Shown: positions 1 through 8,925, numbered from the stretch's first letter. The stretch: 64,000 nt of DNA from Candidatus Poribacteria bacterium (GCA_958295945.1 OY282386.1:930001-994000), one strand, 5' to 3'. Notes: generated from the sequence alone by a model not told the origin. Numbers and translations: made by a program.

Positions 1-2
1 TG

Positions 3-452
3 TTTAGCTTATGTTTGATTGGGTGTGAGCGGCGAACATGGGAGAATAGTCTCGACTCGCCAGACCAGATAGGTCTGGCAGTCGTTGACGCTCTTAATCG
101 CAAAGACTTTGAGCAATTAAACAGGTTGAGAGTTCAACGAGATGAGTATGTATCCTGGATTTATCCAGGTTTTCCAAAAAATAACTTTCCATCTGATTTC
201 GCATGGAACAATCTCAATAAAAAATGTAACATCGGAATGAAAAGGTGGATTCAGGCTTACGGTGATCTCAACTTAAGCTTTATAAGTATAAGTTTTAAAA
301 GACCGAAAGAATCTTATGGAGGTTTCCATCTACTACGGGGAACCGTTTTGACGTTAAAGGACATCTCAGGAAAAAAACTGAAATTGGATATATTGGGTTC
401 TGTTGTTGTGATGAATAACCGTTATAAATTGCTCAGTTATGATGACGGGTAA
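3..452 (+). CDS. Lipoprotein of unknown function, 5' end outside the window
   Basis: The frame is open to the left edge of the window. The residues just inside the edge read FSLCLIGCERR, a hydrophobic stretch ending in L-I-G-C, which fits a lipobox with the lipidated Cys encoded at about 24-26. The gene therefore starts upstream and the TTG at 15 is not a real start. The mature part is about 143 residues, soluble, with several Trp, Tyr and Phe residues (for example VSWIYPGFPKNNF). I do not recognise a family. Inferred location: membrane-anchored in the periplasm. The lipobox is seen directly; function is unknown. Confidence 0.6.
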   Translation, partial: FSLCLIGCERRTWENSLDSPDQIGLAVVDALNRKDFEQLNRLRVQRDEYVSWIYPGFPKNNFPSDFAWNNLNKKCNIGMKRWIQAYGDLNLSFISISFKRPKESYGGFHLLRGTVLTLKDISGKKLKLDILGSVVVMNNRYKLLSYDDG

Positions 453-492
453 CTTCGGTTTTCAGTTAGCTTGTTCAGGGTTCTTTCACATA

Positions 493-560
493 CCGCTCCG
501 CTGGAGCGGAAGACTGAAACAAAGCGTGCTATAAACATATCGCTCCGCTGGAGCGGAAGA
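493..560. repeat. Two tandem copies of a short palindromic hairpin
   Basis: A 20-base string beginning CGCTCCGCTGGAGCGG occurs at 494-513 and again at 541-560, starts 47 bases apart. Each copy folds as a perfect GC-rich stem: CCGCTCC/GGAGCGG with a GCT loop at 493-509, and a 6-bp version at 541-555. They lie between the lipoprotein and the TonB-family gene. There is no T-run, so they look like REP-type repeats or mRNA-processing/attenuation hairpins rather than intrinsic terminators. Confidence 0.7.
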
Positions 561-690
561 GTGGATGTCTTCAGGAGAACGAAGTTGATCAGGTTCTAAT
601 AGGTAGCAACTTGGGTTATCATATACCGAATTATTATATAAATTTAGTCATATTTTCATACAATTACCATATCTTGGAGGACTATATTGA

Positions 691-1704
691 ATGAGTTACG
701 CACTCTCGAATCTTGCATCTGGTAAACACAAGAGAAAACGTCTAAGAAAGAAGAAAGAAATGGCTGCAGACGCAGGGCAAAAGGCACCAAATGTTGCCAA
801 AAAAATGTCATCTGTAAAAGCTTCTGAAGTCAATATCACAGTTGCGGATGCGCAACGCGAGAATAGACAAGCATCCAAAAAATGGAAAGCAAAAGCACGG
901 AAATTCGCATTCGGTCTTGCAATCGGTCTACACGCTGCCGCACTTGTAGTACTTGCCGTTTGGTTTGTAAAAAAGACAGTCTTGCAGATGAGTGAAGATA
1001 AACTACAGAGTGTCGTGGTTGATCAACAAACACCACAGAAAAAACGCGTAAGTGCTGTACGTATGACACAAAAAACAACAAAACCTAAAGCAGTTAAACT
1101 GCTCATGCCAAAGGGGAATGCTGTCACCGCAAACGCGAATATCAATTTAGGTCCTGCTGATTTTACGATGCCTTTTACGGATTTACCCACTGATGACACT
1201 ATTCAACTAACCAGCTTAAATGCTGCAACATTAATGTCAGAAAAATCAAGGCAAGTCAAAATAGTCTCCACAGCACCCAAATTTGAAATGCCTAAGTTTG
1301 AATCAACTGGGTTGTCTATGACAATGGATATGGGGACAAGTTTAGCTTCCGTAGATTTTGGAGGGACAGAAGACCTCGGATTATCTGCAACAGACTTTGG
1401 AGAAACGAAGCAATCCTTCTCAGAATTCTTAAGAAAGGTGCGTGATCGGATTAAAGATTTTCAACGATTTCCTCCAAGTGTCCGTGATTTAGATGAAGGT
1501 TCATCAACGACCATTCGATTTACACTTCTTAGAAATGGCACAATAATGAACCCAACGGTGTCAACTTCGTCTGGTTCACGTGTATTAGACAATGCAGCAC
1601 TTGCTGCTGTCCAAAATGCCGAACCATTCCCACCATTCCCCGATGGACAGTCTGGCAGCAGTATAAGACTTGAACTGCCAGTCGTCTTTGAATTGGCAAA
1701 TTAA
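691..1704 (+). CDS. TonB-family energy-transducing protein
   Basis: 337 residues. A basic N-terminal cytoplasmic stretch (rich in Lys/Arg, about 1-70) is followed by one membrane helix at about 72-94, a long periplasmic linker, and a C-terminal TonB-type domain at about 250-335. That domain contains FPPSVRDLDEGSS, IRFTLLRNGTI, and the ending pattern ALAAVQNAEPFPPFP typical of TonB C-termini. Known role of the family: coupling the proton-motive force, through ExbB/ExbD, to outer-membrane transport. No exbB or exbD is visible nearby. The unusually long (about 70 residues) charged cytoplasmic N-terminus differs from classical TonB. Start chosen on the GGAGG at 676-680, 10 bases before the ATG. 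A strong terminator follows. Confidence 0.8.
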   Translation: MSYALSNLASGKHKRKRLRKKKEMAADAGQKAPNVAKKMSSVKASEVNITVADAQRENRQASKKWKAKARKFAFGLAIGLHAAALVVLAVWFVKKTVLQMSEDKLQSVVVDQQTPQKKRVSAVRMTQKTTKPKAVKLLMPKGNAVTANANINLGPADFTMPFTDLPTDDTIQLTSLNAATLMSEKSRQVKIVSTAPKFEMPKFESTGLSMTMDMGTSLASVDFGGTEDLGLSATDFGETKQSFSEFLRKVRDRIKDFQRFPPSVRDLDEGSSTTIRFTLLRNGTIMNPTVSTSSGSRVLDNAALAAVQNAEPFPPFPDGQSGSSIRLELPVVFELAN

Positions 1705-1727
1705 TTCTACAGGTTATGTTGAAATAG

Positions 1728-1759
1728 AAATAGGGTGGCAAACTGTCACCCTATTTTTT
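1728..1759. terminator. Bidirectional intrinsic terminator
   Basis: A perfect 10-bp stem, AAATAGGGTG (1728-1737) with CACCCTATTT (1747-1756), closes a 9-base loop and runs into a T-tract at 1754-1759. It lies between the convergent TonB-family and HEAT-repeat genes and overlaps the stop codon of the latter. The T-rich sequence on the other side suggests it can serve both strands. Confidence 0.85.
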
Positions 1760-2396
1760 ATTTATCCTCAGAAGGAGTTCCAATACTGGCATCATTTATT
1801 TGATGTAATGCTTCACTGATGTATCTACGTATCCATTCGCTTTCTGTATTTTCAGCCAAAGTATTGAGGGCAGAAATCGCTTGTGGGTTCCCAATACGTC
1901 CTAATGCAACAACAGCAGCGGAACATACCGCTCTATCAGAATCAGCGACACTGCTTATCAATGCTTCTATCACTTCTACAGGTGGGTTCGCAGCACGTTC
2001 TTCTGTGAGTCCCAATTCACCGAGTGCAACGACTGCAGCACATCTCATATCAGGTTCTTCATCATTTAGGAAAGTGATAAGATCTTCAATAGCACGCGCG
2101 TCGCGTAGATGTCCGAGGGCAGATATTGCAAAACGTCTGACGGTTGCATTGTCATCAGACAATGCTTCTATAAGCGGAACAACAGCATACACATCCCCAA
2201 CATTTCCCAAACCTTCCGCAGCATAGGCACGAATCTCAGCGGAGTCTGACCCCAGTTTTCGAAGTAACAACTTTGTTGGAAAGAAACGCCAATTTCGGAG
2301 TGGTCCGTCTTTGTTTACTAACAAGTGGACCATTCTGCGAACCTTATGTTGAATAGAATTATCCGAAACTGTGTTTGAGACTTCACGTACCATCAT
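1758..2396 (-). CDS. HEAT-repeat protein
   Basis: 212 residues made mostly of helical HEAT / PBS-lyase-type repeats of about 31 residues. Repeated cores include IRAYAAEGLGNVGD, VRRFAISALGHLRD, MRCAAVVALGELGL and VCSAAVVALGRIGN. There is no signal peptide or membrane segment, so it is probably cytoplasmic. The family acts as a protein-interaction scaffold or as phycobilin-lyase relatives; no specific role can be assigned. ATG at 2396, with a second in-frame ATG directly after it; a GAGG lies just upstream. It is separated from trpB by about 150 bases and shares a terminator with the TonB-family gene. Confidence 0.8.
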   Translation of the reverse strand: MMVREVSNTVSDNSIQHKVRRMVHLLVNKDGPLRNWRFFPTKLLLRKLGSDSAEIRAYAAEGLGNVGDVYAVVPLIEALSDDNATVRRFAISALGHLRDARAIEDLITFLNDEEPDMRCAAVVALGELGLTEERAANPPVEVIEALISSVADSDRAVCSAAVVALGRIGNPQAISALNTLAENTESEWIRRYISEALHQINDASIGTPSEDK

Positions 2397-2554
2397 ATTA
2401 CCTCTATAGCAGGTGAATTGTTGGTATTATAGCAGTAGCATTGAACCATTGCAAGTTGTTAAGTCTATAGCAAACGAAGTAGAATCGGACTAACCTAAGT
2501 TGATCGCAAGGACAAATAAACGTAAATTAAATATGAAGAATTGGAAGACCATCG

Positions 2555-3748
2555 CTATAGTGTAATACCCAATTCCTTCGCAATCGTATATACATCCTTA
2601 TCACCACGTCCGGAAAGACATACCACAATGGTCTTTTCTTCACCAAGTTCAGGAGCAAGTTCTCGGAGATATGCAATGGCATGTGCAGATTCTAACGCGG
2701 GAATAATACCTTCGGTTTCAGAAAGCAATTGAAAACCTTCCACTGCTTCCTTATCCGTAATTGGAACATATTCCGCTCTACCTATTTCACGATAATAACT
2801 GTGTTCTGGTCCTACACCCGGATAATCCAACCCGGCAGAGATTGAGTGTGCAGGGGTTATCTGTCCATCATCTTCCTGCAACAAGTAACATTTGGCTCCG
2901 TGAAACACACCGATACTGCCTGAAGTTAGAGGCGCAGCATGCCGACCACTTCGGATACTTTCACCTGCTGCTTCAACACCGATTAAACGAACCGATTCAT
3001 CATGGTAGAATGGATAAAACATGCCAAGCGAATTGCTGCCGCCACCAACACAGGCGACAACACAATCTGGAAATTGTCCTTCCTGTTCCAAAATCTGACT
3101 TCTCGCTTCCTGTCCAATAACCGCTTGGAAATCTCTGACCATCATCGGATAAGGGTGTGCGCCGACTACTGAACCTAATAGCATGTATGTAGTACGAACA
3201 TTGGTAACCCAATCTCTGAAACATGCATTGATCGCATCTTTTAGTGTTCGTGAGCCAGAATTCACAGGCACAACCTTCGTACCCATCAACTGCATGCGAA
3301 ATACATTGAGTGCTTGACGTTCTATGTCTTCTTCACCCATATAGACTTCACATTCCATATCAAACTTTGCAGCAACAGTTGCAGTAGCGACACCGTGCTG
3401 TCCTGCACCAGTTTCAGCGATAATCCGTTTTTTTCCCATCCACCTTGCAAGCAAGATTTGTCCGATTGCACTATTGATTTTGTGTGCACCTGTATGATTC
3501 AGGTCTTCCCTTTTCAGATAAATCTTTGCCCCACCCAACGATTGTGTTAAACGTTCTGCATAATATAACGGATTCGGACGACCTACATATTCACTCAGAT
3601 AATATTGAAATTCTTTTTGAAAATCAGGATTGTCTTTAAGTGTAGTATAAGCGTCTTCAAGTTCTAACAATGCTGGCATAAGGGTTTCAGGGACATATCT
3701 TCCACCGAACTGTCCGAAATGTCCTGATGCATCAGGAAGTTGTTGCAT
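2555..3748 (-). CDS. trpB: Tryptophan synthase beta chain
   Basis: 397 residues, the normal TrpB length. It catalyses the PLP-dependent condensation of indole with L-serine to give tryptophan. Seen directly: N-terminal [19 protein letters not shown], the PLP lysine in [11 protein letters not shown] (Lys90), the phosphate loop [15 protein letters not shown], and the C-terminal [10 protein letters not shown]. Start ATG follows GGAGA at a 7-base spacing. It is the last gene of a leftward run after two oxidoreductase genes, with only 47 bases between it and the preceding gene, so co-transcription is likely. No trpA or other trp gene lies in the window, so the alpha subunit must be encoded elsewhere. 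Confidence 0.95.
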   Translation of the reverse strand: MQQLPDASGHFGQFGGRYVPETLMPALLELEDAYTTLKDNPDFQKEFQYYLSEYVGRPNPLYYAERLTQSLGGAKIYLKREDLNHTGAHKINSAIGQILLARWMGKKRIIAETGAGQHGVATATVAAKFDMECEVYMGEEDIERQALNVFRMQLMGTKVVPVNSGSRTLKDAINACFRDWVTNVRTTYMLLGSVVGAHPYPMMVRDFQAVIGQEARSQILEQEGQFPDCVVACVGGGSNSLGMFYPFYHDESVRLIGVEAAGESIRSGRHAAPLTSGSIGVFHGAKCYLLQEDDGQITPAHSISAGLDYPGVGPEHSYYREIGRAEYVPITDKEAVEGFQLLSETEGIIPALESAHAIAYLRELAPELGEEKTIVVCLSGRGDKDVYTIAKELGITL

Positions 3749-3795
3749 GTATATTCTCCATTCACTATCTTGGTAATCTTATGTCTGTGAAAATG

Positions 3796-4806
3796 TTACT
3801 TCTTCATCAATGATTTGGCACGTAGGTTTGGACGTTCTAATACAGATGGGTTTACAATTGTATCTGGTAGTTCTCCAGTTAACACTTGTAGCACACATGT
3901 TGCAGCTGTTATTTCTAATTCATGAATTGATTCATCTGATATGAAAGCAGCATGCGGTGTGATTATGACATTATCAAGTTGCAGAAGCGATTCACCTAAA
4001 TCTGGTGGTTCGGTTTCCAAAACATCTAACCCTGCACCAGCAATTTCACCATTTTTGAGTGCTTCGGTGAGTGCCGATGAATGGACAATGCCTCCTCGTG
4101 CTGCATTGATTAGAAACGCTGTGCTTTTCATAGCACGAAACGCGTCATGACTAAACATGTGTTGTGTTTCTGCAGTTAACGGAGCATGTATTGAGACAAA
4201 ATCAGATGTTTTGAGAAGTTCATCAAACGTAACTTTATCAGCCTTGTATTGTTTAATAATCTCGGCAGATGTCCGCGGAGAATAGACATTAACCTTCAAT
4301 CCTAATGCAAGTACTTTCGGTATTAGTGCTTTTGTTATACGTCCAAATCCTATGACACCTACTGTTTTTCCACGCAGACGATACATTTGATGACCAATAT
4401 TTTGATCCCAAGTGCCATTCTTGACAGCAATATTGTATAGCGGTATGTTTCTGGCACAAGCAAGAAGTAGTGCAATTGCATGGTCAGAGACTTCATCTAC
4501 ACAATAGGCAGGCACATTCGTCACGATAATGCCATGCTCTGTAGCCGATTCAACATCAATGTTATCCAAACCAATACCGTATCGTCCTATGATTTTGCAC
4601 TTTTTTGCATCAGCAATGACGCGTGCACTAACAGGTTTCCAACATGTTAGAATACCATCAACCTTGGGGGCATAAGTCAATAGTTCTTCTTCATCGCCAG
4701 TTTCCGCGATGATTAATGCTGTTCCGATTTCGGCAAGCACTTGTCGCTCAGGTTCAATGGACGGCCACGCGTAATCGGTAATAAGTACTCTGAAATTATT
4801 TTGCAT
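3796..4806 (-). CDS. D-2-hydroxyacid dehydrogenase (SerA / C-terminal binding type)
   Basis: 336 residues. NAD-dependent D-isomer 2-hydroxyacid dehydrogenase. Visible: substrate-domain segment YGIGLDNIDVESATEHGI; nucleotide-binding GKTVGVIGFGRITKALIPK; the Arg-containing INAARGGIVHSSALTEAL; and the catalytic His in IITPHAAFISDES. It lacks the C-terminal ACT/regulatory domain of long SerA proteins, so it need not be phosphoglycerate dehydrogenase; a glycolate, glyoxylate or phosphonate-related substrate is equally possible. It sits between a GlcD-like oxidase and trpB in a run with gaps under 50 bases. The pairing with a GlcD-like protein suggests 2-hydroxyacid metabolism. No clear Shine-Dalgarno. 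Confidence 0.85.
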   Translation of the reverse strand: MQNNFRVLITDYAWPSIEPERQVLAEIGTALIIAETGDEEELLTYAPKVDGILTCWKPVSARVIADAKKCKIIGRYGIGLDNIDVESATEHGIIVTNVPAYCVDEVSDHAIALLLACARNIPLYNIAVKNGTWDQNIGHQMYRLRGKTVGVIGFGRITKALIPKVLALGLKVNVYSPRTSAEIIKQYKADKVTFDELLKTSDFVSIHAPLTAETQHMFSHDAFRAMKSTAFLINAARGGIVHSSALTEALKNGEIAGAGLDVLETEPPDLGESLLQLDNVIITPHAAFISDESIHELEITAATCVLQVLTGELPDTIVNPSVLERPNLRAKSLMKK

Positions 4807-4852
4807 ATTCTATTACATGTAATCACGATTAGAAATCGTTATCTATCCTACA

Positions 4853-6235
4853 TCAGACGAACACTTTTCCCGGATTCATTATATTCTGTGGGTCCAAGGC
4901 ATGTTTGATTGCACGCATTACCTCAACAGAGTTACCATGTTCTTTTACTAAGGCTGCCCGTTTGCCAATTCCGATACCGTGTTCACCGGTACTTGTTCCC
5001 TCCAACTCTAACGCTATGTCTACAATCTGTTCGCTTATTTTCCGTGCATCTTCCAATTCTTTTTTGTTTCCGGGTTCAAGTGGAAAAACAACATGGAAGT
5101 TCCCATCACCAACGTGCCCCAGCATCGTCGCAAGGAGATATGTGTTGGCAAGAAGTGTTTTAGTTCTTGCGATACACTCAGCCAGATGAGAGATTGGCAC
5201 ACATACATCAGTGACATATCCAACAGAACCGGGACGCAGATTCAGTGCAGCATAGTAACAATTATAACGTGCTTGCCAAAGTTTTTTCCTTTCATTTTCA
5301 TCTGTTGCCCAACGAAAATCAGAGCCACCATGTTGTGATGCAATCTCTCCAGCAATCTTTGAGTTTTCTGATACGGTATTCTCAGATCCGTGAAATTCAA
5401 AGAAAAGCGTTGGTGCAACCTCATACTCCAAATTTGAATACTTATTGACTGCATCCATCTGAAGTTCATCTAAAAGCTCAATACGAGCGATACTTATACC
5501 GGCATCCATTACTTTGATGACGGTATTGATCGCTGCATCTATAGTTGGAAAAGCACAAACAGCAGCTGCAACTGCTTCCGGCAAAAGTGCTAAATTGACA
5601 GTTATCTCCGTAATAATACCTAATGTCCCTTCCGAACCGATGTATAGACGGGTAAGATCATATCCTGCAGCGGATTTACGTGCTCTCCCACCTGTATGAA
5701 TGACTGTGCCATCCGCAGTAATCACGACTAATCCAAGCGTGTTTTCCAACATAGTTCCGTATTGGACAGCACTTGTACCGGATGCACGTGTCGCAACCAT
5801 GCCACCTAATGAGGCATCGGCACCCGGGTCTACTGGAAAATGGAGTTTTGTTCCAAGATTTATAAGATGTTCATTCAATTGTCCACGAGTTACGCCTGCT
5901 TGTACAGTAGCATCTCTATCCGTTTCATTCACCCTGATAATACTGTTCATTTCTCTTAATGATATGCATACTGTGCCATCACTCGCAACCACTGCACCTT
6001 CCACACCTGTCCCAGTTCCATAAGGTATAATCGGTATGTTGTATTTACTACAGATTTTGACTATTTCGGAGACTTCCGTATTTGTTTGTGGAAAGGTAAC
6101 TGCCTCGGGAAGTGATCCATGATGATATGACGCATCACTTGCATGCGCTTCCCTGACATCCTTTTCTGTGCTGATACGTGTTCCTAATAGCGAACAGAGT
6201 TCTCTATAATATTGGGGTGATTTCTGGTCATTCAT
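4853..6235 (-). CDS. FAD-linked 2-hydroxyacid oxidase, GlcD / D-lactate dehydrogenase type
   Basis: About 460 residues. PCMH-type FAD-binding domain with IIPYGTGTGVEGAVVASDG and LGGMVATRASGTSAVQYG, then an FAD-oxidase C-terminal domain with YVTDVCVPISHL, MLGHVGDGNFHVVFP, GTSTGEHGIGIGK and the usual ending DPQNIMNPGKVFV. Family role: oxidation of glycolate or D-lactate, often with GlcE/GlcF subunits that are not present here. An ATG at 6253 is in frame but lies inside the terminal inverted repeat of the adjacent IS. Removing the IS leaves the ATG at 6235 (protein MNDQKSPQYY...) as the ancestral start, so I use that. The insertion has probably cut the gene from its native promoter. Confidence 0.85.
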   Translation of the reverse strand: MNDQKSPQYYRELCSLLGTRISTEKDVREAHASDASYHHGSLPEAVTFPQTNTEVSEIVKICSKYNIPIIPYGTGTGVEGAVVASDGTVCISLREMNSIIRVNETDRDATVQAGVTRGQLNEHLINLGTKLHFPVDPGADASLGGMVATRASGTSAVQYGTMLENTLGLVVITADGTVIHTGGRARKSAAGYDLTRLYIGSEGTLGIITEITVNLALLPEAVAAAVCAFPTIDAAINTVIKVMDAGISIARIELLDELQMDAVNKYSNLEYEVAPTLFFEFHGSENTVSENSKIAGEIASQHGGSDFRWATDENERKKLWQARYNCYYAALNLRPGSVGYVTDVCVPISHLAECIARTKTLLANTYLLATMLGHVGDGNFHVVFPLEPGNKKELEDARKISEQIVDIALELEGTSTGEHGIGIGKRAALVKEHGNSVEVMRAIKHALDPQNIMNPGKVFV

Positions 6236-6262
6236 GCTATGTGTATTAGACATTATAATGAA

Positions 6263-6868
6263 TTAAATAGTAGGAGTTTCATAACACCAGGGTCTGAAGT
6301 TTAGTCGAAAATTGTGTAAACCACAACAAGTTTCCATAACTAAGTCACAAAACCCTTTCTTCCAATTTCTGAGTTTATCTTTGACAATACGGTATCTTTT
6401 GACACCACTAATGGCATGTTCAACACGTATGCGTATAGACGCTATCTTTCTATTGATTTCTTTTTCTTTTTCTCTCAGTTCTCCACCTTTCGGTTTTTTC
6501 TTCGGTTGAACGATGTGGACATCAGGAAGAGTGAACCCCTGAAAACCGGTATCTTGATACAAGGTGCTTCCCGGGGGCACACAATAGCCAACCTGATCAG
6601 CTATGTATTTGTCATGGTGTCTTCCTTCAAAAGAGGGTGTCAATAGGACGACTTTGCAGCTTTCATTGATAATCAGATTATTTTTTACTGTATGACATTT
6701 CTTTTTACCGCTATAATATGCCTTTTGAGTTTCTGGGTCTCTTGGACGTCGTATTCGCCGTTCTATACCATCATGAAAAAAAATATTCTTTATCTTGACT
6801 TTGACTTGATACCTCACAAGTATCACACGTAGATGTGGGAACTGTTTCCCGAGATGGCAGCTCTCCAA
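6263..6868 (-). CDS. IS427-like transposase, second frame (DDE catalytic part)
   Basis: Continues the transposase of the preceding frame. It holds the DDE nuclease: first Asp in FFHDGIERRIRRPRDPETQ, second Asp in LYQDTGFQGF, and Glu in IRVEHAISGVKRYRIVKDK. The coding end is only 14 bases from the left tip of the element. The first residues of the open frame are out-of-frame sequence of the first part, so translation is expected through the shift at the eight-T run rather than from an independent start. Confidence 0.8.
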   Translation of the reverse strand: MESCHLGKQFPHLRVILVRYQVKVKIKNIFFHDGIERRIRRPRDPETQKAYYSGKKKCHTVKNNLIINESCKVVLLTPSFEGRHHDKYIADQVGYCVPPGSTLYQDTGFQGFTLPDVHIVQPKKKPKGGELREKEKEINRKIASIRIRVEHAISGVKRYRIVKDKLRNWKKGFCDLVMETCCGLHNFRLNFRPWCYETPTI

Positions 6869-7211
6869 GTTCTGCTAATGCGGTGTTCAATATCGGTAAA
6901 AGCAAGTGAATCCATTTATTCGCAAGAGGTTGAGCCATACCAAAGAGCGTGCCGAATAGAACCTGTTTCGGAGCTTCATGAAGATAAATTAATATAAATA
7001 GCAACATATCTTCATGTGAAGCAAAACAACTATTTTTGTAGGGTTTATATCTCCGTTTTATGCGCGGTTTTCCATCAAGGGTCCGTGTTTCCATATAAGC
7101 TAAAAAACATTTAGAAAAATGAGGTAATAGTTTTGTAAACTCTTCTAAAGTATATCCAGTGAGAGATAGAAGCGTCCCAGCTTTGTCCTTAATATCTTCA
7201 AAAACGATCAT
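6771..7211 (-). CDS. IS427-like transposase, first frame (HTH part)
   Basis: 146 residues. A helix-turn-helix Tnp_4 type N-terminal region includes TGYTLEEFTKLLPHFSKCF and HEDMLLFILIYLHEAPKQV. The frame ends about 20 residues after the point where the second frame takes over. GGAGG stands 7-8 bases before the ATG at 7211. The overlap with the second frame contains a run of eight T on the coding strand (+ strand 6776-6783). Joining the frames there needs a +1 (or -2) shift, by ribosomal frameshifting or transcriptional slippage; alternatively the element is inactivated by a one-base indel. Confidence 0.8.
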   Translation of the reverse strand: MIVFEDIKDKAGTLLSLTGYTLEEFTKLLPHFSKCFLAYMETRTLDGKPRIKRRYKPYKNSCFASHEDMLLFILIYLHEAPKQVLFGTLFGMAQPLANKWIHLLLPILNTALAELGELPSRETVPTSTCDTCEVSSQSQDKEYFFS

Positions 7212-7335
7212 GAGAAAACCTCCATTTATAAGATTGTAATTAGAATAACAGAGGTTAACTAAACTTGCAACTAAATCATTATAATGTCTATTTTAGCATG
7301 ATTGGTGTGATTTGGCAAGGAAAAGAGGGATACGT

Positions 7336-7666
7336 GGGTGTGTGGAGTTTTTGGTACTAACTTCCTACCACCCATTGTAGTGCGGGGTCTCCGTGCCCCG
7401 CCATCTTTCAATCTACCAACAACTGCGGGTAACGGAGACCCGGGGAATCATGGCAAATACCAAACGCGTATTCGTCTAAGCGCATTCATAACCGGGGAAC
7501 GCCAAAAGGCGTTCATACCGTTGATTTCTTGATTTGGCGCTTTGTAAGCGCGCTGGACTTTGATCTCAAATTACGCTATTTATTTCTTAATCCTCATCAG
7601 GCGTTCATACCGTTGATTTGTACTACAATGGTTAATGTGAAATTTTGCCAAAGACTTTACACACCC
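7336..7666. mobile_element. Miniature inverted-repeat element, type A, copy 1
   Basis: Flanked by inverted termini: GGGTGTGTGGAGTTTTTGG at 7336 and the complement of GGGTGTGTAAAGTCTTTGGC ending at 7666. The same termini bound elements at 11844-12018 and 23288-24664. There is no transposase. The interior (331 bp in total) is a mosaic of short hairpin repeats: a GCGGGG...CCCCGC palindrome near 7382-7403 and two copies of the module GGCGTTCATACCGTTGATTT (7508-7527, 7600-7619). No target duplication is visible, so the copy is probably old. The rest of 7289-7770 shows no gene. Confidence 0.6.
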
Positions 7667-7770
7667 ATGAAACTTCAGGAGCACGAGATAATGAAATTAG
7701 AGTCTATTCAGGAAAGTAACACGAGCATATATTCCTGCAAAGATAATTCACATTAAATTGATGTAATTCG

Positions 7771-8898
7771 CTAACTTCTGAACAGGTCAAGATACTTTTC
7801 AAGAACAAACAGACGACCTTGAGTGTGTCCTCTGATTTGAGTGAGTATCCCCATTTCTACCAGAGATTTAAGCAGTCGATTCGCACTTGAAAAACTTATT
7901 TCTAAGACTTTTTCGACGGACCTCACACTTAGTATTGGAGTCATATACATCTGTTGAAGTAATTTTTGTGCATTTTTCGTACGAGCACCAAGAGTTAAAA
8001 TCTTTCTCTCATATTCCTCACGGAGGATGATAATAGATTTGTAGGTCTCTATCCCATCTTGTGCACTCTCTACCAATACATTTAAGAAAAAGATAATCCA
8101 CTGTTCCAAGTCACTGTCTGTCCGAACTTTAGTTAGAGAATCATAATATGTACTTCTATGTTTCTCAAAAAATGTGGACATATAAATGTTAGGTTTACTC
8201 AAGATGTTTGCATCAATAAGCTGCAACACAATCAATAACCTTCCACATCTACCATTTCCATCCAAAAAAGGATGAATCGTTTCAAATTGATAATGACTAA
8301 TTGCTATTTTAATGAGATCAGGCAGTTGTAATGATTTGTTATGCCAGAATTTCTCCAAATCGCTTAAAAGGTCTGGAACTTCTTCAGGTGAAGGTGGAAC
8401 AAAAATTGCATCAGAAAGCGAAGATCCACCGATCCAATTTTGACTTCTCCGAATTTCTCCTGGTGCTTTATGTTTACCACGCACACCTGACATCAATATC
8501 TTATGTACTTCCTTTAAAAGTCGTATTGACAATGGTAATTTGGGTAATCTGGAAATTGCATAGTTCATTGCATCAATGTAATTTTGGACTTCTTGCCAAT
8601 CGTCACGTCGCTCAGGATTAATCTCCGCAACTTGTAATAAAGTTTCATCAAGTTCAGTTTTAGTTCCTTCAATTTGATTGGAGTAAGTTGCTTCTTTTGC
8701 AATGTTCATTGGAATGAAAAAATCTACATCTTGACGAATTGTTGTATAGGCATTTAACTCACCTAACAGTTTTGCCCCCTGTTCTATTAATACATCTATC
8801 TCTGGATTTACCCATGCAATTTGACGATTAACAAATGAGGGTGTGAAACTCCTATATTCTTGTTGTTCTCTGTAATTTCCAGCTGTATATTTATTCAT
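7771..8898 (-). CDS. Fic-domain protein with C-terminal winged-helix region
   Basis: About 375 residues. The Fic core motif reads HPFLDGNGRCGR (about residues 209-220), matching HPFx(D/E)GN(G/K)R. The family transfers AMP or another nucleotide moiety to target hydroxyls. The N-terminal inhibitory motif (S/T)xxxE(G/N) is present as SNQIEG about 130 residues before the Fic motif, which marks a class II, self-inhibited Fic protein. The C-terminal 60 residues (MYMTPILSVRSVEKVLEISFSSANRLL...) look like a DNA-binding winged helix, so the protein may bind its own promoter. A TTG at 8901 is followed at once by ATG at 8898, which I take as the start. Three operator-like palindromes lie just upstream. 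Confidence 0.88.
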   Translation of the reverse strand: MNKYTAGNYREQQEYRSFTPSFVNRQIAWVNPEIDVLIEQGAKLLGELNAYTTIRQDVDFFIPMNIAKEATYSNQIEGTKTELDETLLQVAEINPERRDDWQEVQNYIDAMNYAISRLPKLPLSIRLLKEVHKILMSGVRGKHKAPGEIRRSQNWIGGSSLSDAIFVPPSPEEVPDLLSDLEKFWHNKSLQLPDLIKIAISHYQFETIHPFLDGNGRCGRLLIVLQLIDANILSKPNIYMSTFFEKHRSTYYDSLTKVRTDSDLEQWIIFFLNVLVESAQDGIETYKSIIILREEYERKILTLGARTKNAQKLLQQMYMTPILSVRSVEKVLEISFSSANRLLKSLVEMGILTQIRGHTQGRLFVLEKYLDLFRS

Positions 8899-8925
8899 CA
8901 ATATTTGATAACCAGTAAAATGATA

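Larger units (their letters stand above)
6249..7288 (-). mobile_element. IS5-family insertion sequence, IS427-like
   Basis: About 1040 bp, bounded by perfect 13-bp inverted repeats GACATTATAATGA (6249-6261) and its complement at 7276-7288, with TA on both outer sides (6247-6248 and 7289-7290) as the likely 2-bp target duplication. The transposase is encoded in two overlapping frames on the minus strand. A TA duplication plus a two-frame DDE transposase of the Tnp_4 type is the known pattern of the IS427 subgroup of IS5. The left end abuts the glcD-like gene. Confidence 0.75.

Noticed and set aside
15-452. Complete gene starting with TTG at 15
   Set aside because: The frame is open to the window edge and the residues before it complete a lipobox, so the gene starts upstream.
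7338-7756. Small open frames in the miniature-element region (64 and 75 residues)
   Set aside because: They read through repeat modules, lack ribosome sites and have no domain-like sequence.
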